A stretch of DNA of 64,000 bases from Pseudomonadota bacterium (GCA_021794275.1 JAJYRD010000027.1:1-64000), one strand, 5' to 3'; counted from the first letter of the stretch, positions 33,355 to 43,161 are shown. The notes: generated by a model from the sequence alone, not told the origin. A program made the numbers and translations.

Positions 33355-36004
33355 TCGAGGCCTGTCGTAGACTCAGGATTGCGGGCAACACGAGAAGGAT
33401 CGTGATGAGCGCCGCCCCCATCGCTATGAATAGGGTCTCTCCCAGGACTGCCATGCCCGGATTCGAGGAAGCGGCCAGGCTTCCAAACGAACACATGGTG
33501 GTCAAGGCGCTGAACACCACTGCCTCCGATGTGCTGGTGTCGAGCAAGAGAGCCGTGCCCACGCCGCGTCGCCAACGCACCACGAGATAGATACTAAACG
33601 CGACACTCAAGCCTATGAGCAAGGGGAGAACGATGATGTTGGCGAGATTGAACGATATTCCAAGCACCCACATCACCGCCACGGCGGTCATAGCCGCCAG
33701 GATCAGGGGGGCCAGGATGGTGAGTGCGTCCGCCAGATTCCTCAGGGTAAGCAGCAACACCATCGTGATCAGCACAAAGGACAAGGCAGTCGCCTCCTTG
33801 AAGGCATCAACCACGGCGCGACCACCCTGCACGAGCAGCACGGGCGGTCCGACGGCGTCCGGGGCGAGGCGTTCGACATTGAGCGCGAAACGACGGATGT
33901 TTCGATTGCGATTCAAATTGAGCGAGGAGAACACCTCGACGCGGGCCTGGCCGGTGGCGCTTATGAATTGGCGCTTTAGCGAGACGGGCAGGCTCGCAAG
34001 CGTCACGCGCCGAGCGCTCAATGCCGCCTGCAGGCCCGAGAGCTGCCAGGGTAGAGTACCGATGACGCGCCGCTGCAGGGTCAAAAGCGCTGCGCGGTCG
34101 TGCCCGAATTTTGCCAGATAGGGAGTAAGGGTGGCCTCCAGGCCGCGCGCGGCCTGCACGGTGGGCCCGTGGCCGCGGGTCGCAACGAACCCTCTCAGAC
34201 TCTTCGTGAGACCCTCAAGCGCGGCGCGTATATGCGGGGCACTCGGAGGATTCGTGGCATGCGGATGGATCGAAAACGGCGGCACGAGGAGGGCCATCTG
34301 GGAGATCACGGCAAGCTTCGCGCCCTGATGCGTCGGCACGAAACTATCGGCAGTGAGGACGCGGCCCACGGTTGGGTGTCCCGCAAGGTGCGAGGCCATG
34401 CGGCGAGCGGCCGGCAGATTCGGCTCCAGAATGTCAATCGGGTAAGGCGAGATGCGGCTATTCTTAAGCAGCGACTCGAATGTCGATACCGCTTCGCTAT
34501 GCTGGTTCTGCAGATGCATGGGGTCGAAATCGAAGCGGCTCGCGAGGATCATGGGGATGAGGCCTACGGCGACCACCACCGCGCCCACCACGATGCCCCG
34601 CGGATGACGCGCCACGGGGATACGGGCCAAGAGCGCCCGCAGGCGCCCGCGCGGGCGGCCCTGTGGATGGCCGTTGATCAGGATCGTGAGCAAGGCCGGG
34701 GTCACGGTCAGGTTGGCAAAGAGCGCAAGGAACATTCCCGTGCCCGAGATGATGCCGAGATCAACGATGCCGGCGTAACTCGTCGGCACGAAAGAAAAGA
34801 AACTGATGGCGGCCGCCACTGCCGCGAGACTCAAAGCGCTGCCGGCCCCACGCGCGGTGGCGCAGATCGCCTCGCCATTGTCGCCGTGCGCGCCTTCCTC
34901 CTGATAGCGTATACAAAACTGGATCCCGAAGTCGACGCCGAGACCGACGAACAGCACCGCGAAGGCAACCGAAATGAGATTCATGGGGCCGGTCGCAAGC
35001 AAGGCGAAGGCCGCGGTCCACGTCAAACCCATGAAGAGCGTAAGCAGTATGATCGCGACGTAACGGGGGCGCCGCAGACCGAGCACCAGCATAACGAGAA
35101 CCAGGGTAAGCGAGAGACCCGTGGCAAGCCCCGCGCTCTGCGACACGGTCTTCACTTGCTCATTGTCGAGGGCGGCGGATCCTGTGACTCGGACGGTCAC
35201 CCCATGTGCGGGATCAAGCCCGAGAGCCCGGGCGCCCGCGCGGACGCTGCGCAAGGCGGTCCGTACAGGTGCCCCCCCCTTATAGTCGTAGCGAGGCTTC
35301 ACCACGACAAAGCTATCACCGGCAGCCCCTGCACCCGGTGCGGCCATGCCCATGAGACTCCCCCACGGCATCTGCACGTAGTGTCCACGCGCCTGACCCC
35401 GCAATGTGGTCCGAAATCCGTTCAGTACGGTGGCAAGCCCGGGGAGTGAGGCGCCGTGAGCCCGGGCGCGCCCCAAGGCCGCCTCGAGCAGTCGCGTGAA
35501 ACGCGGCAAGGTCGGGTGAGCGGCCAGCGTCGCCATGAAAGGTTGCGCCTGAGACAACCGATCGGAGAGCCGCCAAAGGGCCTTCTGGGGGAGATAGAGC
35601 AGACCCTCGCGCGCAAAGAAACGGCCTCCGTCCGGCTGGTTGACGAAGGTTATGCCGCGTCCATGGCGACGCAGCCACCCCGTGAGACGCGCCGCGTCCC
35701 GACGCGCGAGCGCCTGCGAGCGGCTGTGCAGGACGACCAGCAAGGTCTTGTTCAATCCCGGAAAGGCTCGGTCGAAGCGCACCTGCGCGCGCTCGAAAGG
35801 CAGGTCCTGCGAGAGCATCTTGCCCATATTGGTGCTTATGGCAAAGTGCGTGACGGTATAGGTGAGCGATGCCGCACTCAACAAGGCGGCAGCCAGAAGT
35901 ACCGGCCAAGCATGGCGGCGGGAAAAATCGGCAAGCCCGATCAAGATCCCGTAGTACAGGCGGTCGAGCCGGTCGACGCCGCCTGACTGGCGCTTGTCAC
36001 GCAT
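33347..36004 (-). CDS. hpnN: HpnN, RND-family hopanoid transporter
   Basis: 885 residues of MMPL/RND type: one N-terminal span (ARHAWPVLLAAALLSAASLTYTV region), a large periplasmic loop, six spans, a second loop and six spans. FVGLGVDFGIQFCIRYQEEG carries the membrane aspartate used for proton coupling, and VLPLLIGLSVAFSIYLVVRWR is its counterpart in the second half, where the Asp is replaced. HpnN moves hopanoids from the inner to the outer membrane in Rhodopseudomonas and Burkholderia. It lies 17 bases after hpnK. Confidence 0.93.
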   Translation of the reverse strand: MRDKRQSGGVDRLDRLYYGILIGLADFSRRHAWPVLLAAALLSAASLTYTVTHFAISTNMGKMLSQDLPFERAQVRFDRAFPGLNKTLLVVLHSRSQALARRDAARLTGWLRRHGRGITFVNQPDGGRFFAREGLLYLPQKALWRLSDRLSQAQPFMATLAAHPTLPRFTRLLEAALGRARAHGASLPGLATVLNGFRTTLRGQARGHYVQMPWGSLMGMAAPGAGAAGDSFVVVKPRYDYKGGAPVRTALRSVRAGARALGLDPAHGVTVRVTGSAALDNEQVKTVSQSAGLATGLSLTLVLVMLVLGLRRPRYVAIILLTLFMGLTWTAAFALLATGPMNLISVAFAVLFVGLGVDFGIQFCIRYQEEGAHGDNGEAICATARGAGSALSLAAVAAAISFFSFVPTSYAGIVDLGIISGTGMFLALFANLTVTPALLTILINGHPQGRPRGRLRALLARIPVARHPRGIVVGAVVVAVGLIPMILASRFDFDPMHLQNQHSEAVSTFESLLKNSRISPYPIDILEPNLPAARRMASHLAGHPTVGRVLTADSFVPTHQGAKLAVISQMALLVPPFSIHPHATNPPSAPHIRAALEGLTKSLRGFVATRGHGPTVQAARGLEATLTPYLAKFGHDRAALLTLQRRVIGTLPWQLSGLQAALSARRVTLASLPVSLKRQFISATGQARVEVFSSLNLNRNRNIRRFALNVERLAPDAVGPPVLLVQGGRAVVDAFKEATALSFVLITMVLLLTLRNLADALTILAPLILAAMTAVAVMWVLGISFNLANIIVLPLLIGLSVAFSIYLVVRWRRGVGTALLLDTSTSEAVVFSALTTMCSFGSLAASSNPGMAVLGETLFIAMGAALITILLVLPAILSLRQASNG

Positions 36005-36021
36005 GGACGTCCCTCTATTCC

Positions 36022-36876
36022 TTAGCCGAGATCACCGAAACCTACACGCACGATACCCTCTTCTCGCAAGGCGGCCGCCACCTTGAGGCTCACCAAGGCC
36101 TCGAACTCGGCCTTCTTCCTGTAACCCAGCGCGAGCGCCCCCGCGTCGTCATCTACCGCCGGGTGACAATAGAGCTCGGTGACGCCCGACGGGAGATTCC
36201 CGAGAAGCTGCATCACCGCGGCCTCATCCAGCGCGCCCGACTGCAGGAGTCCCATCACGGCATCGTTATGCAAGACACCAGCCCGGTCGAGCCTCTGCCG
36301 CATGAGCCAGGTCCAGAGACCCGTCACGCTCGCCGCCTTCCAGTGCTTACGCCAAGCCCTGGGCGAGACCGCGACCGTGGACGGCTCGTAGGGCAGGCGC
36401 ACTGCGCGCATCCCGTAACGACGGCCGATCCTCAGAATCAAACCGAGGACGGTCGGATGGAGATGCATGTGCTTATGGGCATTGACATGATCCAAAGGAA
36501 GGCCGGTCCGCATGAAGGCCGCGAACTGCGCCTCGATCTCGTCCGCCAGTTGTCGTCTCGCCTGTGGTCTGAAAAAAAACCGGAATCCGGCGTGTACCAG
36601 CCTGCCGTCCAACCGTCCATGCGCGTCACACAAGGCCGGAATCCGCTCCGGAGCAAGCACCGGCCTCCCCTCGGCGACCACGACGTGCAGGCCCACGCGA
36701 AGCCTAGGCAGTCGGCGGGCGCGCGCGACCGCATCCTCGGCCGCCTCTTCCCCGACCATCAGGCTGGCACAGGTCAATATACCGTCGCGCGAGGCGCGCT
36801 CAACCGCTTCATTCACCGCCCACGAGAGCCCAAAATCGTCAGCCGTGACGATCAGTCGGCGCGAAGCCTGTGACAC
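36022..36876 (-). CDS. hpnK: HpnK, YdjC-type deacetylase of hopanoid head group
   Basis: 284 residues starting at GTG immediately after the hpnJ stop (TAG-GTG). LIVTADDFGLSWAVNEAVERA holds the ADDFG metal motif of the YdjC/ChbG fold. HVNAHKHMHLHPTVL carries the His ligands, and ELYCHPAVDDD the C-terminal His. HpnK removes the acetyl group from N-acetylglucosaminyl bacteriohopanetetrol made by HpnI, giving glucosaminyl-BHT, which HpnJ then rearranges. The order I-J-K in one transcript fits. Confidence 0.92.
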   Translation of the reverse strand: MSQASRRLIVTADDFGLSWAVNEAVERASRDGILTCASLMVGEEAAEDAVARARRLPRLRVGLHVVVAEGRPVLAPERIPALCDAHGRLDGRLVHAGFRFFFRPQARRQLADEIEAQFAAFMRTGLPLDHVNAHKHMHLHPTVLGLILRIGRRYGMRAVRLPYEPSTVAVSPRAWRKHWKAASVTGLWTWLMRQRLDRAGVLHNDAVMGLLQSGALDEAAVMQLLGNLPSGVTELYCHPAVDDDAGALALGYRKKAEFEALVSLKVAAALREEGIVRVGFGDLG

Positions 36877-38295
36877 CTAGCGCTGCCTGAAGAACCGAAG
36901 AAACTCGACCCCTTCGCGCAAACGCCGCCCCATCATCTGCGGACTCTTGACCATCTCGCCCAGCATCTCGGCGACCTTCCCGGAGCGAAAATAGAACTGC
37001 TTGTAGAACGACTCCACGGAATCGTAGATCTCGGTATGGTTCAAGTGCGGGTAGCTCAAAGCGCTCATCTGCACGCCGCGGTCGTTTACGAGATGCTGAC
37101 TGTTCTCCTCCTGCAGCCAGCCGTTTTCCAGGGCCTGCTTATACAAAAAGGTCCCAGGATATGGCGCCGCAAGCGATACCTGGATGGTATGCGGATTGAT
37201 TTCCTTGGCAAATCGTATGGTCTCCTCGATGGTCTCGCGGGTCTCGCCTGGCAGTCCGAGAATGAATGTGCCGTGGACCGTGATCCCGAGCTTGTGGCAG
37301 TCGCGGGCGAACTGTCGCGCGATGTCGAGACGCACGCCCTTTTTGACGTTGTTCAGGATCTTCTGGTTGCCGGATTCGTAACCCACGAGCAGCAAACGCA
37401 GGCCGTTGTCGCGCATGACCTTCAGTGTCTCGTAACGCACGTTGGCCTTGGCATTGCACGACCAGGTCACGCCGAGCTTACCGAGTCTGCGGGCGATCTC
37501 CTCAGCCCGCGGGGCGTTATCCGTAAAGGTATCGTCGTCGAAGAACACCTCGGCCACTTGGGGGAAGTATCGCTGGATCAGCTTGACCTCTTCCACGACA
37601 TGCTCGGCGCTACGCACGAGATAGCGATGACCGCCGACGGTCTGCGGCCAGAGACAGAAGGTGCACCGTGACTTGCACCCACGCCCGGTATAGAAGGAGA
37701 CGTAGGGGTGCTTCAAATACCCTATGAAGTAATCCTCGACGCGCAGATCACGCTTATATACCTCGGTGACGAAGGGCAGCTGATCCATGTCCTCGATGGG
37801 CGCGCGATGCGGGGTATGAACCACGCAGCCCTGCTCGTCGCGAAAGGTAAGCCCGTCGATCTCCGCGTAGGGGCGGCCCTCAGCGACCTCCTTGATCGTA
37901 AAGTCGAAGTCCTCGCGTGCCACAAAGTCGATGGCAGACGACGCAGCAAGCGATTCCTCGGGGGCTACCGCCACCTTGGCACCGACGAGGCCTATCTTGA
38001 GGTCAGGGTAGGTCCGCTTCAAGGCCTCCGCGACCAAGACATCGTAGGAGAACGAGGGCGAACTCGTGTGCAGGACCGCCATCTCGTAGCCCTGTACCAT
38101 GGGCAACACGGTATCGAGATCCAATCCCGCCGCCGGGGCGTCGATGAGCTTGCTGCCAGGCACCAGGGCGGCTGGTTGTGCGAGCCATGTCGGGTACCAG
38201 AAGGACCGCACCTCGCGCTTGGCCTGGTATCGTGATCCAGCACCCCCATCGAAACCCTCGTAGGACGGCGGATGCAGGAAAAGGGTCTTCATCAT
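36877..38295 (-). CDS. hpnJ: HpnJ, radical SAM protein forming BHT cyclitol ether
   Basis: 472 residues. The N-terminal B12-binding-like domain contains MAVLHTSSPSFSYD and IGLVGAKVAVAPEES. The radical SAM motif is C207-KSR-C211-TF-C214 after YVSFYTGRG, followed by EVFFDDDTFTDN and LLLVGYESGNQKILNNVKKG. HpnJ contracts the glucosamine ring of glucosaminyl-BHT to the cyclitol ether by radical chemistry. The double ATG start (38295 or 38292) is 7 bases from the hpnI stop. Confidence 0.93.
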   Translation of the reverse strand: MMKTLFLHPPSYEGFDGGAGSRYQAKREVRSFWYPTWLAQPAALVPGSKLIDAPAAGLDLDTVLPMVQGYEMAVLHTSSPSFSYDVLVAEALKRTYPDLKIGLVGAKVAVAPEESLAASSAIDFVAREDFDFTIKEVAEGRPYAEIDGLTFRDEQGCVVHTPHRAPIEDMDQLPFVTEVYKRDLRVEDYFIGYLKHPYVSFYTGRGCKSRCTFCLWPQTVGGHRYLVRSAEHVVEEVKLIQRYFPQVAEVFFDDDTFTDNAPRAEEIARRLGKLGVTWSCNAKANVRYETLKVMRDNGLRLLLVGYESGNQKILNNVKKGVRLDIARQFARDCHKLGITVHGTFILGLPGETRETIEETIRFAKEINPHTIQVSLAAPYPGTFLYKQALENGWLQEENSQHLVNDRGVQMSALSYPHLNHTEIYDSVESFYKQFYFRSGKVAEMLGEMVKSPQMMGRRLREGVEFLRFFRQR

Positions 38296-38301
38296 AAGGA
38301 C

Positions 38302-39429
38302 TTACTCCCGGTTTGCTTTTATGCTCCCATCGTTGCCGACGGCGAGAACTGCTCCGCCCCAGCTGACTTTGCGGCCAAGAAGTCCCACCACCCAAAGACC
38401 GCATAGCAACGCGTCTGCCAGAGGAACGAGCCCGAAGCGCCGGCGCACACCAAGGCGCCTGCTGGCCTCGGAATGTAACACGAGCCGCAATATCATCGCC
38501 AGAAACGCAAGGCCCCACATGAAACCCTGGTCGGCGATGAGGGCCGCACCCACCGCGATTGGCAGCCCGAAAGTGACGCCCGAAAAGAAATATCCCCAAG
38601 GGTTGATGAGGCGGATGGTGCGCAGCCATCGCAGCTGGTGAGCCGCAAGATCAGCAAATCGCGGCTCATCGACCACCGTCTCGACCAGATAGGACGACAG
38701 CACGGTACACAAGCCGAGCGCCCGGGCGCGCGCGCCGAGTTGATAGTCGTCTGCAAGTTGCGCGGCCAAGGCCTCGAATCCTCCCACCGCGGTCAGGGTC
38801 TGGCGCCGCAAGGCGATAGTCGCCCCGAATGCGAAATCCGAGGACCCGAGGGTCTTTGCCAAAAGTACCTGAGGTGCAAACCAGTCCTGTATGAAGAGCG
38901 CCCCGATCCGGTCCCACACTCGGCCAAAGGGCGCCCCCCGATACAGGCAGGTCACAATCCCGACCTTCGGATCCTGCACAGGGCCCGCCAGGCATTGCAG
39001 ATAATCTGCACCCACGAGGATGTCGGCATCGGCCAGCACCAGGATGTCATAGCGGACGTGGCTCATGAGATTCGCGAGATTACCGACCTTGGCGTTGCCG
39101 CCATGGCGCGTGGGGTCAATCACGAGCGTGAGGGCACGGTCCGGAAACTCCGCCTGGAGCCTGCGTACGATCCTGATCGCCGGATCCTCCGGATCCTGGA
39201 CCCCAAACACGACCTCATAGACCGGATAATCTTGGCTGCAGAACGATCGCAAGCATTCGTAGAGACGCGGTCCTTCACGAAAGAGCGGCTTCAAGACCGA
39301 GATCGGCGGCAGCTCAGCCGCCCGCGGCTCGCGCCGTGGCCAGGAATTCCACGCAAGGATCTGTGCTACGAGCACAAAAACGCCCATGATCGCGACGCCG
39401 TGGACCGCGACCGATAGCCACCCGACCAT
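38302..39429 (-). CDS. hpnI: HpnI, GT2-type N-acetylglucosaminyltransferase for hopanoids
   Basis: 375 residues from MVGWLSVAVHGVAIMGVFVL; the start shares one base with the hpnA stop (TGATG). An N-terminal span is followed by a ceramide-glucosyltransferase-like GT2 domain: ISVLKPLFREGP, DILVLADADILVGADYL (the DxD), AAQLADDYQLGARA, and QLRWLRTIR (the Q/RxxRW box). Three C-terminal spans close it. HpnI adds N-acetylglucosamine to bacteriohopanetetrol, the first step to composite hopanoids. Confidence 0.92.
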   Translation of the reverse strand: MVGWLSVAVHGVAIMGVFVLVAQILAWNSWPRREPRAAELPPISVLKPLFREGPRLYECLRSFCSQDYPVYEVVFGVQDPEDPAIRIVRRLQAEFPDRALTLVIDPTRHGGNAKVGNLANLMSHVRYDILVLADADILVGADYLQCLAGPVQDPKVGIVTCLYRGAPFGRVWDRIGALFIQDWFAPQVLLAKTLGSSDFAFGATIALRRQTLTAVGGFEALAAQLADDYQLGARARALGLCTVLSSYLVETVVDEPRFADLAAHQLRWLRTIRLINPWGYFFSGVTFGLPIAVGAALIADQGFMWGLAFLAMILRLVLHSEASRRLGVRRRFGLVPLADALLCGLWVVGLLGRKVSWGGAVLAVGNDGSIKANRE

Positions 39430-40430
39430 CAGTTTGGGCCCGCGCCGTTTGCGTCCGCCCGGCCCAAGAACCAAGCGACAGCATCGGCCAGCGCCTCTTC
39501 GGCGGGGCGCGGCGCATAGCCTAGGTCGCGCTGGGCCTTTATCGAGTCGAAGAACATATGCTTCGACGCCATGCGCAGTTCATCCAGGGTGACAAGGGGT
39601 GTGGCGGACTTGCGCACGCGCGCGTAGGCCTCGGACGCCAGGGCGACCGGCCAAAGGAGGTGGCGTGACAGACGCACCGAGGGTGGCTTGCGGCCGGCAG
39701 CGCGTGCAATGATCATCAAGATTCTCTCGAGTGTCAGGTTTTCGCCACCCAGGATGTAGCGCTCCCCCACCCGCCCCCGCGCGTGGGCGAGCAGGTGCCC
39801 CTGCGCCACATCATCCACATGAACGATATTGAGGCCTGTGTCGACATAGGCTGGTATGCGCCCCCAGGCCGCGTCGCGCACCAACCGCCCGGTCGGAGTC
39901 GGCTTGATGTCGCGCGGCCCGACGGGCGTTGAGGGATTCACGATCACCGCGGGAAGACCGAGACGTATCAAGCGCCGGACTTCCTCCTCGGCGCGGAACT
40001 TCGACCGCTTGTAGGGCCCTATCATGTCGGCCATCGTCACCGGCGTCTCCTCGTCGGCAACACCCCCCGGGACAGAACCCAGGGTGGCGACGCTGCTCGT
40101 GTAGACGACGCGCCGCACACCGGCCGTCAAGGCCTCCTCCATGAGCGCGCGCGTCCCCTCGACATTGGCGCGGAACATGGCCTCGTGATCGGGCGCCCAT
40201 AGCCTGTAATCCGCGGCCACATGGAACAATGCGTCGCAATCGCTCATGACCCCCCGCAGCGACGCAGGTACGAGCAAGTCGCCACAGACGCGCTCTACGG
40301 GGAGCTCCGCGATATTCGCAAGCGTACTCGTCTTGCGCACGAGAACGCGTACCCCGTGCCCGTGCGCGAGCAAGGCGCGGGCGACCGCCGAGCCAACGAA
40401 GCCGGACGCCCCTGTCAGCAATGCCTTCAT
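39429..40430 (-). CDS. hpnA: HpnA, hopanoid-associated sugar epimerase/reductase
   Basis: 333 residues, GGAGGAG before the ATG. LLTGASGFVGSAVARALLAHGHGVRVLVRKTS is the NAD(P) Rossmann loop of the extended SDR type. VVYTSSVATLG and GPYKRSKFRAEEEV supply the S and the Y-x-x-x-K catalytic residues, and VIVNPSTPVGPRDIKPTPTG is typical of the family. It probably acts on the ribose-derived side chain on the way to bacteriohopanetetrol. Its 3' end is coupled to hpnI. Confidence 0.92.
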   Translation of the reverse strand: MKALLTGASGFVGSAVARALLAHGHGVRVLVRKTSTLANIAELPVERVCGDLLVPASLRGVMSDCDALFHVAADYRLWAPDHEAMFRANVEGTRALMEEALTAGVRRVVYTSSVATLGSVPGGVADEETPVTMADMIGPYKRSKFRAEEEVRRLIRLGLPAVIVNPSTPVGPRDIKPTPTGRLVRDAAWGRIPAYVDTGLNIVHVDDVAQGHLLAHARGRVGERYILGGENLTLERILMIIARAAGRKPPSVRLSRHLLWPVALASEAYARVRKSATPLVTLDELRMASKHMFFDSIKAQRDLGYAPRPAEEALADAVAWFLGRADANGAGPN

Positions 40431-40445
40431 CGCTCCTCCACGGGC

Positions 40446-41303
40446 CTATCCCACGGGCACAGGCGGTCTGATAGCCACCGGCGCCCGTCCCGGGACTGTG
40501 ACCACCGGCAGGGCCTTGGGCGCAGGATCTGCGAGCGGCGGGGGGTCACGCGGCGCAGGTGAAGGACTGGGCGGCAGCATCATCTGCTCCACCGCCTTCA
40601 GGGGGAGATGGCCGCCATCCTGGAGATAATTCCTATGCTGGAGATAGGCATCGCGCGCAAAGACGTACTTGTCGACTGCGTTCTCGCGCATGTAGCGCAA
40701 GGAACTGCTGGCGTTCGCGCGCGCATTGATGACATCGAATACGGTCAGAGGAATCGTGAGCGCCGAATTGCCGACGTAGTAAAGTACGTTGGTGAATATG
40801 CCCATGATGAGGCTTGGGGCGTTGCGCAGGGTATCGGGGCCCACGAAGGGCAACACTAGGTAGGGTCCGCGCCCCACACCCCAGCGCCCGAGCGTGAGAC
40901 CCGCGTCCTCGACATGCGCCTTCAGGCCGAGCGGGGTCGCGACATCGAAAAGGCCGAAGAGACCCAGGGTACTGTTCACGACGAAGCGACCGATGTCGCC
41001 GGCGCCCTGCTTGATCCGCCCTTGCAGGAAATCGTTCACGATGACGTCCGGGTATGCGACGTTGTGGAAGAAGTTGGTGAGCGAGGCTCGCAAGGGCTTA
41101 GGCGTCACGGTCTTATACATGCGCGCCACGGGGCTCATGATCAGGCGATCCGTGTCGCTATTGAAGGCGTAGAATCGCCTGTTCATCGGCTGCAAAGGGT
41201 CGGGGCCGCTGGTGGTCGCGCACCCCGCCATGAACAAAAGACAACCAAGACCAAAGGTCCGCCCGATGATCCGTGTCGTTCGTCGGCAGAGGTCATCCGC
41301 CAT
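40446..41303 (-). CDS. mlaA: MlaA/VacJ-type outer-membrane lipoprotein
   Basis: 285 residues from MADDLCRRTTRIIGR. The lipobox is LLFMAGC at about residue 27. MNRRFYAFNSDTDRLIMSPVARMYKTVTPKPLRASLTNFF is the MlaA signature. LGRWGVGRGPYLVLPFVGPDTLRNA is the second. The last 40 residues are proline-rich and poorly conserved. MlaA removes misplaced lipids from the outer leaflet. Placed between hpnM (an MlaC-like carrier) and hpnA, it makes a plausible outer-membrane gate for hopanoids (inference). Confidence 0.9.
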   Translation of the reverse strand: MADDLCRRTTRIIGRTFGLGCLLFMAGCATTSGPDPLQPMNRRFYAFNSDTDRLIMSPVARMYKTVTPKPLRASLTNFFHNVAYPDVIVNDFLQGRIKQGAGDIGRFVVNSTLGLFGLFDVATPLGLKAHVEDAGLTLGRWGVGRGPYLVLPFVGPDTLRNAPSLIMGIFTNVLYYVGNSALTIPLTVFDVINARANASSSLRYMRENAVDKYVFARDAYLQHRNYLQDGGHLPLKAVEQMMLPPSPSPAPRDPPPLADPAPKALPVVTVPGRAPVAIRPPVPVG

Positions 41304-41334
41304 GAGACCGCGCTGCTGTGACCGCCTCCACGCC

Positions 41335-41976
41335 CTACCTCTTCGGCGCGCCGCGGCTAAGCTCCGTGACCTTGGCGCGTAAAATCGAAAGCAAAACCGG
41401 GAACCCTTTCTTGCGAATGATGGCCGTGTACTGAGCACGCTTCAGCGCGAGGTCGCTCACACCATTGGCCACGATATTAACGATCTCCCAACGCCCAGCG
41501 CTCCGGGCCAACAGGTAATCGATGGTCGCGTCCTTATGTCCGTGGGTCGTAAGCTCGGTCGCGACCAACACATCGCCCTGCGCCACCGTCTGCGAGGCGG
41601 TCCGGCGGAAATCCTGCCCGGAATAGCGTCGAAACTGGGCCGCATAGGTGGCGACGGTCAGGCGCGCGAATTCAGTCACGAACGCCCGGTGCTCGGCAAG
41701 CGTGAGCTTGTGCCAGTAGGGACCCAAGGTCAACTCCGCGATATAAGGAAGATCATGGCTCGCGCGCACGGCCGGCAAAAGCTTCCGATAGCGCCCCTCG
41801 AATCCAAGCGATTTGCCCGCCTTCATCACCGCAAGCAGCGTATCCTGGAATTGCCGCACCACGGAGACCGCGGGCCCCGTGCGCGAAGCCCACGCGGGCG
41901 TGCCTGCCATCACCACCCAAAGAAAGGCGATCGCCCACGAGGCCGCCCGTCGCTGTCCCGTCTCTTGCCGTCCCAT
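41335..41976 (-). CDS. hpnM: HpnM, periplasmic MlaC-like lipid carrier
   Basis: The internal ATG at 41976 has AGGAGAGG correctly spaced, so I prefer MGRQETGQRR (213 residues) over 41994. A signal peptide ends near GTPAWA|S. VVRQFQDTLLAVMKAG, FEGRYRKLLPAVRASHDLPYIAELTLGPYW and GRWEIVNIVANGVSDLALKRAQYTAIIRKKGF are MlaC/Ttg2D-like features with a lipid-binding NTF2-like fold. It would ferry lipid across the periplasm between HpnN and the MlaA-like lipoprotein. Confidence 0.9.
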   Translation of the reverse strand: MGRQETGQRRAASWAIAFLWVVMAGTPAWASRTGPAVSVVRQFQDTLLAVMKAGKSLGFEGRYRKLLPAVRASHDLPYIAELTLGPYWHKLTLAEHRAFVTEFARLTVATYAAQFRRYSGQDFRRTASQTVAQGDVLVATELTTHGHKDATIDYLLARSAGRWEIVNIVANGVSDLALKRAQYTAIIRKKGFPVLLSILRAKVTELSRGAPKR

Positions 41977-42017
41977 AGCCTCTCCTTCTGCCATTGCGGC
42001 GGTTCCCGCCCGGCCGA

Positions 42018-43145
42018 TCAAGCCGACCCGCGCCGATAATCGCGACCTTTCCATCGGGACCGGAACCCGCGAGCATACCACAGCGCCGACGTGAAGGTCA
42101 TAAGCAGAAAGGCGATCCCGGCGACCGGCAGGGCGGGAATCGAAAGCGGCGACTGGCGATAGAAACGCGCGGTCGGCACATAACTTACAGCCATGAACGC
42201 GAGCGCCGCAGCACCGAAGGCCTGGGCCGCCCCTCCGCCCATGATGATCGCCAGGACCGGTGCCACGAATACAAGCAGCATGACCGCCGCGCACACCGCG
42301 AGCAGGGTGTATGAGTAGCGCAGCTGCGTAAAGGCGGTACGCGCGACCATGCGCCAGAATCCGGCGAAGCCCGTGGCCCGCAGCATGACTGCCGAACGGC
42401 TGAGCCCGATCCATATTCCACCCGCGCCACGGGCTTTTATGAGACGCGCCAAGGTGCAATCGTCTATCACCGCGTCCCGCAAGGCCCCGAAACCCCCGAT
42501 ATCGGCGAGGGCCTCGGTTGCGACAAGGAGACAACCGCCCGCGGCCGCGGCCATCGAAGCTCCGTGCCTATTGGCCAAACGGAATGGATAGAGAAGCTTA
42601 AAAAAGTAAATGAAGACCGGCATCCACCAGCGATCCCAGAACCCGCTCATCGCCGGGGTCGCCATAAGCGAAACGAGCGCCAAGCGATCGTGTCGGGCCT
42701 TCTCCACGAGCGTCGCCACAAGGCCGGGCGCCAAGGCGATATCGGCATCCAACAGCAGCACATAAGGGCTTGCGACAACCCTGCGCCCTTGTTCGAGCGC
42801 CCAGAGCTTGCCAGTCCAGCCGGCCGGGAGCGGGGGCGCCTGGATCAGGCTCAAGGACGCAAGGCCTGCCCCCCGAGCAACCTCCGCAGTATCGTCGCTC
42901 GAGCCGTCATCGACTACGATCACGGCCAGGGACGGGCCCTGGGCCGCAAGCGCTCCGAGCGACCGCCCGATCACCGGCGCCTCGTTGCGCGCCGGCATAA
43001 GGACCGTGACGTCGCCCAAGGAGACGCGCGTGGGCGCCGTCGGATCGGCCTCTAGCCGCTCCACGGTGCGCCACGGACGCCAGGGTACGAGTAACAAGGC
43101 AAGCCACGCGGACGCCGCGACCGCCGCAAGGTCCGCCCACGCCAT
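42018..43145 (-). CDS. hpnB: HpnB, hopanoid-associated GT2 glycosyltransferase
   Basis: 375 residues. An N-terminal span is followed by VTVLMPARNEAPVIGRSLGAL, VIVVDDGSSDDTAEVARGAG and YVLLLDADIALAPG (the DxD). GGFGALRDAVIDDCTLARLIKARG carries the acidic motif, and three C-terminal spans complete it. This is the known architecture of HpnB, whose exact substrate is less firmly established than that of HpnI. It lies 16 bases after the hpnH stop. Confidence 0.92.
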   Translation of the reverse strand: MAWADLAAVAASAWLALLLVPWRPWRTVERLEADPTAPTRVSLGDVTVLMPARNEAPVIGRSLGALAAQGPSLAVIVVDDGSSDDTAEVARGAGLASLSLIQAPPLPAGWTGKLWALEQGRRVVASPYVLLLDADIALAPGLVATLVEKARHDRLALVSLMATPAMSGFWDRWWMPVFIYFFKLLYPFRLANRHGASMAAAAGGCLLVATEALADIGGFGALRDAVIDDCTLARLIKARGAGGIWIGLSRSAVMLRATGFAGFWRMVARTAFTQLRYSYTLLAVCAAVMLLVFVAPVLAIIMGGGAAQAFGAAALAFMAVSYVPTARFYRQSPLSIPALPVAGIAFLLMTFTSALWYARGFRSRWKGRDYRRGSA

Positions 43146-43161
43146 CGCGTGCGCTGCGCGC

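Noticed and set aside
29176-33405. Long plus-strand ORFs of 200-520 residues under shc and the hpn genes
   Set aside because: They are antisense shadows of recognised minus-strand enzymes, rich in Arg/His/Pro, with no starts or motifs.
34100-36873. Plus-strand ORFs of 449 and 334 residues beneath hpnN and hpnK
   Set aside because: Shadow frames of GC-rich coding DNA, opposite genes with clear family motifs.
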